This document shows, piece after piece, positions 21,869-31,136 of a DNA stretch of 64,000 bases (positions are counted from its first letter, which is position 1; the number at the start of each line of letters is the position of its first letter). The stretch spans positions 25,012,092 to 25,076,091 of the forward strand of contig NW_025335317.1 of NCBI RefSeq assembly GCF_004798865.1. The letters run 5' to 3'. The notes beneath the pieces were generated by a model that was not told the DNA's origin, did no database searches, and saw nothing but the letters and a program-made list of their open reading frames with translations. The DNA is from Varanus komodoensis. Taxonomy: Eukaryota > Chordata > Lepidosauria > Squamata > Varanidae. A program made the translations under genes and the position numbers.

Positions 21869-23640
21869 TTCTATAGGCATCCTCTTGAAAATAACAGCAA
21901 ACAGTCTCCAGGGAAGAGATGAGGTGGAATGTCATAGCGTTAGGGAAACAGAATTGTTCAGTGTTTCCATGACACTCGAAATTGGTGGCCCTCTGCTTAA
22001 TAGAGAGTGAGCCCTTGGAAGGGGTTAAGGGTTCTTCCATTTAAGCCTTTCTCCCATACACATGCCTCTGTTCTGGTTTTCATGGTGAATGTGGGTTTAG
22101 GGAACATGCATTTCCAAAGGGAACATCCAGTTCTTAGAAGCTAGTGTCGGTTATGCCCAAATGGAGTCCTCCGTGAGAATGTAATTGTGTCTTTGTTATA
22201 GACTTTCCTTACTTTGCTCTTCAGGCCATCTGTTGTAACATTGCAGCAGTGAATCAGAAGAGACCTGATACAGTCTCATAGCTGGAAGTCTGAGTGATTA
22301 CAGTTCTAAAAAGGTAGCAAAAACAGGCTTAACATCCTGTAGGGAATTGGTGTATCCAGCTATGAATGTATCTCTCCCCTTTCACATGTAAAATGGTGGT
22401 GAAATTAAGGAGCAATGCACTGCTCCAATTATTGATAAAATTGCAGAAATCATATCCTTCATTTTATTGAAGGATTTAATATTTTATACTTATATTTTAG
22501 AAAGTAATTCTATGGCTCCCAAGGTAGTAACTGGTTCATATGACATGACAAGCCATGATTTTGTTAAGCCATTGTCAATTGTTGTAATCTTTTGCACATT
22601 TTGTTGGTAGCCTAAGGCTTGTTTTGTTTTCATCGAGCAGGCCTTGTACTGGGATTTCTTCATCTCTTGATTTAGTTCTTTCTCAAACCATGCTTTCGTT
22701 GGCCAAGAATGAGCCATGGCAGGCCCTTCCACCTTTTCCCCTCCATGCAGAGGCAGGCAGAAGCAAATGGCCAGGAAGGCCAATGGACTGATCGGCTGAG
22801 GGGCAGTCAGCTGACCAGAACATTTTGGTGGGCAGAGCTCCCTGCCTGCCTGCCTGCCATAAGAAGAAGGGACAGCAGCCTGCCAGATACCCTGCCGGTT
22901 GCTCTAGAGATTTCTGCCAATTGCTTTCCTGCTGCAGCAAATGCCACAGCAGGAGAGTAGCTGGTAGGGATCTCCAGAGCACCTGCTGGAGAGAATGGAG
23001 ATTCAGCAGCTGCATGGAATGCCACTCTGCCTACTCTACTGCCTGATGGGGGGGCATCCACTTGTGTAATAGTTGGATTGGCTTTGGTTCCCAGTATCCC
23101 TGACTGTACTGGAAGTTGGCACCCAAAATATCTCTGGTTTAAATTGTGCCTTTGTCTGCTAACCTGTTTGTGTCAATCTCGTTAGGATAGCTATTTGTTA
23201 ACGTTAATTGAAGCTTCTATCACTAGCGCTCCCTTTTCTCAGTCTTATGTGTTTGTCTGTCATGGCTGGTTCTTTGAACTTGGGAATACATTCAAAGAAG
23301 AGACCCCATGAGACCCCATGTTAGTTTAAACATGTGGGTGCATGGGAAGGCCATCCTTGATAAAGTAGAAGGAATGTGCTGAGCTACAGCAGTTCAGGAC
23401 ACACATGCATGCACAATACAACGGAATAGTATGTTTAAATGTCCCAAAGCAGTGTGTTTAGAGGTCCAGAACATCATGTTGTAAACTGTCCAGAGAGCTT
23501 CAGCTATGATGGGGTGGTATAGAAATGAAATAAATAATGATGGTGAAAGATAACTTGCCATTACTGTGAGAAAATCATGAGCTGCTTGCACTAGAGGTCA
23601 GATGAGAGCACACTGAAGCCCTCAGTGCAAAGTCTGGCTA
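21869..23640. other. Non-coding DNA, no recognised gene
   Basis: Opposite-strand frames at 22680-23060 lie in a GC-richer patch with ctgcctgcctgcc runs and show no domain. An L2-type tail (about 23480-23540: ttgtaaactgtccagagagc, then a gtatagaaatgaaataaataa run) marks a short L2 3' stub on the plus strand. Words like atgacatgacaagccatg near 22540 resemble the inverted-repeat family at 28.35 kb. Confidence 0.5.
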
Positions 23641-24033
23641 CCATTTGCTGACATGTGCAAATGTTCTGCTGTTTTTAGTTCTTGTGCCAGGTCTGGGTTG
23701 TAGACAGCAGGTGTCTAGGGATGCAGGAGCAGGGATGATGGAGATGGATGGAGACTCTTGGTATAGGGCCAGAAGTGAAGGCATAGAAGGACCAGAAGCA
23801 GAGAGAGAGGTAGGAACAAGCAAGGGTCAGTTAGTCAGCAAGGTCCAGCAGGACCAGAGACAAAGGCAGAATCAGGAACAGGTAAGGTCAGATAACTAAC
23901 AAGGCAGGACAGGTCGAAAGGTGAAGGCAGAGCCAGGAGCAAGCAACCATCAGCTACTGACAAGGCATGTCAGAATCAGTGGTGGAATCCAAGTGGAGGA
24001 GCAAGATCAGATCCCAGCAAGGCATGGCAGGAC
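23641..24033 (+). repeat. Purine-rich degenerate repeat, left part
   Basis: Related words recur with loose spacing: gcaaggtccagcaggaccag, aggcagaatcaggaac, aacaaggcaggacaggt and gacaaggcatgtcag. This suggests an internally repetitive unit of roughly 40-60 bp. The pattern continues after the inserted LTR at 24600-24700. I do not recognise the family. Frames through it are low-complexity Gln/Arg/Glu-rich and are not taken as genes. Confidence 0.55.
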
Positions 24034-24599
24034 TGTTGTACCTGACTCCCCAGGATCCTGACATAATAGAGATACCTATCAGCTTTCTCAGGGCATTTAG
24101 GATAGGCATGACTCCTCTAGGCTCCAGATAGGCATGACACGGCCAAACACTAGAATAATCAGCTGTCTCAGGGTATGCATGATAGGCTTAGCTCTCCTAA
24201 GCTCGAGCCCATTCAAATGACTAGTAACTGCCTCAGAGAATTCCCCTGGTAAGTGGAAAGAGCTTACCTACAATGTAATGGACAAAGATTGCTTAGAAGG
24301 TGTAAATTAAAAGATAAAGCTTACTGCTAACCAAATCTGCTTCTGTATATCGCTTGCTCAACTGCTTATGTGATTCTGTAACTCCCCATTGTCGCCATTG
24401 TTCTCATTCTTGTCAAAAACTGATTGTATCCTTCCCCATTTGCCGAAAGCGGATTGTGAAGGTATAAAGATCTCCTTCCAACTCTGTTCAAGCACTGCAT
24501 TCCTCCATGAATGTGGTCCCTGCTGCAGGAATAAATCTCTTCTTTACTTTACCATCCGGTCTCTGGCCTCCTCTGTAACACCGCGGGTACAACAAGGAC
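24029..24599 (+). mobile_element. Solo LTR of an endogenous retrovirus-like element
   Basis: The LTR spans 24034-24594 (561 bp). It begins tgttgtac and ends gtacaaca, an 8-bp perfect terminal inverted repeat with TG...CA ends. The 5-bp direct repeat aggac flanks it at 24029-24033 and 24595-24599. A TATA-like ggtataaag lies near 24460 and a polyadenylation signal aataaa near 24530, giving a U3-R-U5 layout in plus orientation. No internal region is present, as expected after LTR-LTR recombination. The class is uncertain: 5-bp duplications are known in several LTR groups, and the U5-like end resembles class I. The clean duplication suggests moderate age. Confidence 0.85.
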
Positions 24600-24849
24600 C
24601 AGCAGTGAAGCTTAGGATCAGGTACGTGGCAAGGCAGGGTCAGTCTAGGGACAAAAACAAAGGCAGAAGGCAAGATCAGGAATACAAAGCAGCCCTCATA
24701 AAGGCCTCTGGTGCTGTGATCAGCACGGGGAAGCCTTTTAGCTCCCTGCTAAAGCTAAAGCTCCCTAGTTCCCAGCCACCCTGCACAATTGCACAGGTTC
24801 CAGTCTTTCCCAAGTACCCTTGCAGGGTCTGATCCTGGTCCTCTTGGTA
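24600..24849 (+). repeat. Purine-rich degenerate repeat, right part
   Basis: The tract interrupted by the solo LTR continues with ggatcaggtacgtggcaagg, cagggtcagtctagggac and aggcagaaggcaagatcagg, then fades into ordinary sequence by about 24720. Nothing else is recognised. Confidence 0.5.
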
Positions 24850-25030
24850 CATGCCCATGGAGCCAACTGAGTGACTTTGGGCCAGTCACAAACTCTCAGC
24901 CCAACCTACCTCATAGGGTTGTTGTTCTGGGGATGTTTGAGTACAGGAGGAAGCAAATGATGTAAGCTGCTTTAAGTTTGTTGTAAGAAAAAAAGCAAGA
25001 TATAAATCTAATGAATGAATGAATGAATAA
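24850..25030 (+). mobile_element. MIR-like SINE, 5'-truncated
   Basis: The copy starts within the conserved core (actttgggccagtcac), passes through cccaacctacctcatagg, and ends in a aatgaatgaatgaataaa tail near 25015-25030. The tRNA-like head is missing. It is the same family as 2535-2755. Confidence 0.75.
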
Positions 25031-25093
25031 ACCAAGAACCCAAATCTGCTGGAGAAAAACAACTTGAACTGTACTAGTTCTAACTCCCTGCAC

Positions 25094-25209
25094 TAAGGGT
25101 GGACCTTCAGTTCTTGTTGGGTTCCCATCAGCCCCAGCCAGCATAACCAATAGTGAGGCATGTTGGGAACTGCAGTCCAACAACCTCTGAAGAGCCAGAA
25201 GTTGTCAAC
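25094..25209. mobile_element. hAT-like MITE, third copy (diverged)
   Basis: The interior shows ggttcccatcagccccagcc and ttgggaactgcagtccaac, the usual near-palindromic core of this squamate MITE type. Worn ends (gtggaccttcagttct and agccagaagttgtcaac) pair only partly. It is old and non-coding. Confidence 0.55.
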
Positions 25210-26560
25210 ATGAGAAATAACATAAATGTCATTATGTGCAGTAAAACAAAGGGAGTCAAACATTTAAGGGCAAAAAATTCAGCACAAAATGGCATAGGCT
25301 ACATTGCCTTTTCTGTTCTGCAATTCAGTTTAGGACATACCATCAAAGCACTCCAGTCATTGCTTCATTTCAGCAACAGCTGGCGAAGTGTATGAGCTGT
25401 TTGATTTCCCAATTATCTTGACACCTAGTACTCTGGCTAAATTATGCTAGAAGTATTTAAAATGAGATCTGCTATAACAGGACATAGTAGGTATGCTGTT
25501 AAAATGAGATTTCCCTTAGATTAAATTGAGAGTATTTTATGGGAAATGGAGGGTGAGGGGAGTCTACTTCATGAAGCAGGGGAGAAATGCATAAACTGGC
25601 ATTTCTCTTGTGACCAACATGCTGTAGTAACCAAATGCATAACTTAGAAAGCACTTCTTTGCCCTGCCCACTGTATGTCCTACCCCCTGCCTGTGAATTG
25701 CAGGTTTAGAACACAATGGCATTGTCTTTAGGCTAAACTACAGGCCACCTTATCCTGCATCATGGGATCACTTTATTACTGCAGGATCACACTGGATTGT
25801 GTAACTTACAAATAAGTTAATTCACAGTCCAGTCCTTCTAAGGCAGTCAAATTCAGGTTAGTAAACAATGTCTCCAAATTTCACCCACCCGCCTTTTCAT
25901 TCTATAAAGCAAAACATTTTGGCAGAAAACATCTCAAAAATTGCATAACAAAAGGCCTGTGGTGCTTTTGTGACCTGAATAAAGGACACATTTTGCAGCA
26001 CACAGTAAAGTTCTGCTACCCGCCATTTTAGCCTGGAAGAGGAGTAAACCCCTCCAGGGAAGGAAACACACACCCTCTCCACTCCCTAAATCCATTGAGG
26101 AAAATAAATTGCATACTTATTTGAAGTTCACAGGACAAAATATTTTTATGCTGATTGATTGTTACTAGGCCAAGCATTGTTGTTAAGTGTTTCTGCAGAA
26201 AAGATTCAGTCTAAAATTATCTGTGCTAGGTGAAACCTGAAATTGGTTCTTAAGCTAATTCAGCATCTCAGAGGGAAACATGCAGTCAAGCAAATAAACT
26301 TTCATAAATAAATAAATAAATAAATAAATACATAGCACTTGGTTTGTCTGAGGCAGTTTTTTCTGGGGTGACAAAAACACCCCCAAAACAAGTTAAGAAA
26401 AAATTATGACATTTAAATGAATAGCATATAGCTTATCTTAATTTTCTTCTTGTTGTTTTTTTAATTTTCCAGAATATTTGCTTGCTGTCCCACATGGTGC
26501 CTAATTAAATTGTTCCCCCTCCCCTGACCTTTTAAGCTCAATTTCTTTAGCCTTCTCACT
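25210..26560. other. Non-coding DNA, no recognised gene
   Basis: No gene is seen. An (AAAT)n run lies at about 26305-26331. The remainder is ordinary AT-rich sequence without a recognised family. Confidence 0.5.
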
Positions 26561-26605
26561 GGGGGGGGGGGGGGTGGGCGCGCCCCCGCGCGGGGGCGGG
26601 AGAGG

Positions 26606-26653
<48 letters not shown>
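26561..26653 (+). repeat. Poly-G, CpG-rich palindromes and (GA)n tract
   Basis: Fourteen G run into tgggcgcgcccccgcgcggg, then short G runs separated by GA, then about 25 GA units. The piece contains the palindromes gggcgcgccc and cccccgcgcggggg and at least four G runs, so G-quadruplex, hairpin or triplex forms are plausible on paper. It is a sharp GC island in AT-rich surroundings. Confidence 0.95.
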
Positions 26654-26656
<3 letters not shown>

Positions 26657-28345
26657 AATTGAGAAGTAAGCAACTAAAATATCCCTGTATGCTTGAAATA
26701 CAATAAACAAAATTTTAGGATCAGACACACACTATGCATTTAAGTAGTTAAGCCCTTAGAATGGGGTGGGAGTTCCTTTCTTCATATCTCACATGAAATT
26801 CTACCCTGGCTTTATCTTGAAACAGTGTGTGGTAGAAAGAGTACAAAGGATTTTGCTTTTGAAAGAAACTAGGAACATAATAAACTTCAGCTGTGTTCAT
26901 AAATACATCTTTGAGTATAGTGAGCCTAGTGAATTCACCATGCAGGGCAAAAGTTCATTTCCCCCTTCCTATCAGCTTTTAACCTGGAATGGGTATCGCT
27001 GTCTGGGTTACAGGAAGCCACTTCTGTACTTTCAGCTATTAGACTAGAATTCTCAATGCATGCCTCAGACCAGCTTGAATCCAAAAGAAGTTAATCACAC
27101 CTTAGTCCCAAGGGATTTAATGGGGACACACTAGTTATGTCTGTCCTAAAGTACAATCCAATGCATGTTTAGAAAGAAAAGTCCTTTCTGATCCCAGTAC
27201 AGCCTTAGGGTATTTTGAAGGTTGCAGGGCTTTTTCTGGCTAAACATGCACAAAACTGCAACCCTTAAGTTGCATTGATTTCTGTTGGGGGAAAATCAGA
27301 CTAATTTATTTGGAATCCCACCCTATGCCTCCAGGGACAGACCTCTCTCAGTATACTGGGAAATTACTCCTGAACCCATAAAACAGATCCAGTCAGATTT
27401 CTCAGACATATACCTTTATCAGAAGACTATCTTAAGAGGCATTCACCCTGCAGTGTCTAAATATATATTCCAGAACAGGCTTGGGTTGGATCCAGGATTT
27501 GGCTTCTATTGATGGTCCATGAAAGTTAAGAGCTTCCCCCACCCACCACACAATACATCTCATTTGACAGGGTCCCTTGACCCGACCCCACTCTGAAAAT
27601 AAAGATGACCTGTTTGCTGGTTGCAGAAGTATGAGTCTGGCTGACTGCTTGCAGGCATAACTTCTGCCTACTCAGCCTGGCAGATTTTCTGAAAACCAGC
27701 TTCCTTCCTAATGATAAAATAACTGGTGGTAAACAGCCCAATACTCAGCAATCAAGGGAGGGATTTAAACTCTGAAAATAACCTACAAGTCGAGCATGGT
27801 TAGCTATAGTGCATCTCTGAAACAGCACCACAAATGGACCTCTTTGTGATTGTTATGCACTTAAACTACCTTCCTTGCAATCATGTCAGCATCACTGAGA
27901 TGTGAGTGGATTTGCCTACTATCATTTTATTTTCCAGCCCATTTTCACAGCAGCAAAGTCCACTGCTTTTCACCCTCAGACATCTTGCACTTTATGATGA
28001 CTTTCCATCATTGTACTTACAGTTTGTGACCATTTAATGCTTTTCCATGGTTTGCTGAGTATGGCAGAATCACTTCCTCACACTTATTCAAATTTTCGTT
28101 TGTTTGGTCAGACTGTCCTGTTCAAATGTATTATTCATAGGATTACGGCATTGCCTCAGAGTAAGATTTCATTCCACATTAGTAAATTACAGAAATCAAG
28201 AACTATGTGGATGACCACATGATCCTTAGTACATTTTTTTATCTCCCTTCCAGAACAGAACGAGAATCAGGTAAGAAAGACTTGTATTTCTTTCCATCCA
28301 CTCATGTTTAAAGGCACTAGGCCTTGTCTGAGACTAGTCACTGGA
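26654..28345. other. Non-coding DNA with a MITE-like relic
   Basis: At 27145-27268 the ends (acaatccaatgcatgtttag and the complement of ctaaacatgcacaaaactgc) form an imperfect inverted repeat of about 24 bp. This is a small MITE-like family also seen near 59215-59310 and perhaps 39500-39570. No gene is recognised elsewhere. Confidence 0.5.
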
Positions 28346-28789
28346 TGGGTTTGCATGACACAACAAGCCATCCTTAAAAAGATGGTCTGTCATGTTGTCC
28401 AAACTCTGTCATGGTGTTTCTGTGTGGTATGTTTGGTTTTTAGAAATCATGATAAGAAACAACAGTCTGTTGTATGGTTTCCATGCTTCACCATAGTTTT
28501 TCTGCTTGTCCAAACCTGGCATGGCTTCCATGGTCCTGGTATGCAGCTACCACAGAGTCCTCTGGAAAGAGCAGCAGCTGCTGCAGGAGCCACTCCAGCC
28601 ATCCAGCATGGGATTGAATTTCAGGCATGGTGGCTGATGGGTTAAAAGCCAACAGCTGGAGGACTGAGCAAGGTGGGTGGAAACATAGAAGCATAGCAAC
28701 CATATAACCATCTGTCAGACATGTCTTGGCAAAAAAAATCACATGCTATGGAAACCACACAGGGTTGCTTGTTGTGATGTGTGATCCCA
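28346..28789. mobile_element. Candidate DNA transposon relic with 28-bp inverted ends
   Basis: The left end at 28346-28373 (tgggtttgcatgacacaaca...) pairs with the complement of 28762-28789 (tgggatcacacatcacaaca...) at about three quarters of positions. Inside are further words of the same style (ccatgcttcaccatag, tccaaacctggcatgg), suggesting nested arms. No transposase frame exists. The word content links it to the foldback element at 7.4 kb. I could not settle the flanking duplication. Confidence 0.5.
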
Positions 28790-29096
28790 GCCACTCTGTT
28801 GCCACCTGGCTAGCCCTACCATTATGCTGAGTGAAGAAGCTGTGCCTTTGGCGGCAGCAAGCAGACGTGAGGTAGTTGGAGGGCAGAGCTGCCTGTACCT
28901 TGTGGCCTGCCCGGCATCTTCACAGGTTGTCTGCCCTCTCAGGTGCAGCGTCATGTGGTCACTGTTGCCGTGAGATGCAATAGCCAGCTTGTTCAGCTGC
29001 TGGCTGATTTGTTTAGGTATATTTTGGAAAGAACTATCAGATTGTGGTTTAATTATTGTGGTTTTGGAGAAAATGTCATTTCTTATTTCATTATAC

Positions 29097-29144
<48 letters not shown>

Positions 29145-29584
29145 ATGCATGTGTGTGTGTGTGAAATGTTCTTTCCAAAAATAATCATTCAAGCCAATAA
29201 AATACTTCATCTGAACATATGCAGTATATTATAGTTGCTATAAATTACCTGGAGCCTATTTCAGGAAGGATAAATGGTATCCAACTATCCTGAAAGTCCC
29301 AGTGTTCGTTCTTCCTTCTCACAGCAGTGTCTGACTTGTGGCTTGATTCACCCACATCTCCACTGGCCATTGTGCCAGAGACATCAGGCCTAGGATGCAT
29401 CTTTTCCAGTGATGCAAATGAATACTAGACTTCCATTTAACATATCAGCACCAGATTAAACTACCAAACATTTAATTGGGGGGGGGGGATTTAGCAAAAC
29501 AGTGATCCCCCTGTTTTAAAGAGGTGATGTTCTAAGGTGAATGATGAGCAAAACAGTTTGTGAGGCTGCTCACATCACAACACA
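28790..29584. other. Non-coding DNA with simple repeats
   Basis: A compound microsatellite, (GT)n-(GA)n-(GT)n, occupies about 29097-29163, and a poly-G run of about 11 lies near 29478-29488. No gene is recognised. Confidence 0.55.
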
Positions 29585-29665
29585 AGAGTCGTAGAATCAT
29601 AGAATAGTAGAGTTGGAAGAGGCCCTGAAGGCCATTGGGTCCAACCCCCTGCTGTTGTTGTCTCC
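29585..29665 (-). mobile_element. CR1 3'-end stub
   Basis: The complement of a CR1 3' terminus is seen: gtagaatcatagaatagtag, then agttggaagaggcc, then ttgggtccaaccccctgctg. Only the 3' UTR tip remains, as in most CR1 copies, which are severely 5'-truncated. Confidence 0.85.
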
Positions 29666-30408
29666 CTTTCCCACCCCATCCTCCCAAGTAAAAATACTTT
29701 TATGGATATCTTTATTGACAGATTTCACTTGCCTCCCTATAGGGAAAGATAAGCAAGGGGATAGAGCAACCATGTTAAGGGAGCTATAGTTACAGCTGCT
29801 TACAGAGGCATGCATACGTCATTGTCCTATCATATACTTGGGGTTTAAGTTAAATCAAGAGCCCCACACCAAAACAAATAACCTTAGCTGCCTTGCAAAA
29901 TTACAGAAGGAACATGGAATCTCCCTCCCCTTTTGAAAATGTTAGGGAAATTCTTCCACCTGCCTCAAAAAGCTCATAAAATAGTGCTCCATTTTCATCA
30001 CAGTTGAATATTTTCAAGAAGCTGGAAAGAGGATTTTGGTCCAGGATTAGATGTCCTACACAACGTGTTTCACATAACTAGATGAGGATAAGGGCTAATG
30101 TGTACACAGCATTTGATTAGTTCTCTAAAAAGTAAAGTCAACATAATGCTCCAATCCTTATTGTTGACTTACTAAAGCACTTGCTCCTGTAGTCAAAGAT
30201 TTATGTGTTCTTTTCACCTTACAAATACGCAGCTATTCAAATATGCATTATTGCTTTTACTAAGGTATGCAGACTTTAATTAGCCCTTCAGAAAGCCTGC
30301 CATGGAGCATTATCATTACTGGTGGCCCTGACAACCAGTTAACTTCACTGATGTCCAACTAAACAATCAATGTAACTGAAAAAGGTTAGGATACTTACGT
30401 AGTCTGAA
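29666..30408. other. Non-coding DNA, possible conserved element
   Basis: No gene or repeat is recognised. About 30100-30330 is AT-rich and repeat-free, and includes caaatatgcattattgc and gcagactttaattagccc, which are octamer- and homeodomain-like words. It is a candidate conserved non-coding element only. Confidence 0.4.
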
Positions 30409-30543
30409 TCCGTTTCCCCCAACCTGGCTCCCTCTGGCTGCTTATAGTATAACTCCCACTATCCCTGACCATTAGGCATACCAGCTCGCGTTGATGGGGT
30501 TTGAAATCCAAACCATCTCGAAGTCCTGAGGCTGGGGAAGTCT
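30409..30543. mobile_element. hAT-like MITE, fourth copy
   Basis: Ends: tttcccccaacctggctccc, and aggctggggaagtctg, which is the complement-type end. The core has aactcccactatccctgacc. This is the cagccttccccaacctgg subtype of the same MITE group. Confidence 0.65.
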
Positions 30544-31005
30544 GCACTGGATTGTGTCTATTCTTAGCATGAGAGAGTCCAAGGGAGAGTTTTCAGCACT
30601 GCAGCTGTATTAAGATGCAACTCTATAGTTGCTTAGCTTGTAACTTGCTTCTAGGAGGATGTGGTTTGGATTGTAGTTTTAGTCTTAGCCCATTTCTCAA
30701 TGGTCCCACAGTAAGCACTGCACACTAGAGCTAGCACTGGCAGATATTCTTCTGGCTCTTGTTCTATGTTTTTAACAGCAACAATTCACACACCTCTTCT
30801 CACTGCAGAGCTTCATGCTAAGGAAGCATTACTTGCTGAATTTCCCCATTCTACGTTACACTCAAAGGCCAGTGAAAGAAAAGACACTGCAGAATTTGTA
30901 AGTTTATCCCCATCAGGAAGCTCAGAGATCTAGGAGCTGATCTACGTGTTCAGCAGAAGTGTCTTCTGGAGCCTTCCTGGAATTGTATCACTGCAGACTT
31001 TAGCT

Positions 31006-31136
31006 TAGCTTTCTCCAATCTGGTGCCCTCCAGATGTTTGGGAGTCCTATCAGCCCCAGCCACAATGGTAATGGTCAGGAATCCTGGGATTTGTCATCTA
31101 AACATCTGGAATGCACTGTATTGAGGAAGGTTGCTG
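31006..31136. mobile_element. hAT-like MITE, fifth copy
   Basis: Ends: ctttctccaatctggtgccc followed by tccagatgtt on the left; aacatctggaatgcac and gaggaaggttgctg on the right. They form an imperfect inverted repeat of about 35 bp. The core cctatcagccccagcc is typical. This is the clearest copy of the subtype in the window. Confidence 0.75.

Noticed and set aside
22680-23061. Paired opposite-strand frames of 70-110 codons
   Set aside because: They lie in a GC-richer patch with ctgcctgcc runs, are open on both strands, and lack any domain.
28739-29234. Frames with Ser-Leu, Thr-His or Cys-Val repeats
   Set aside because: They are translations of the GT/GA microsatellite.
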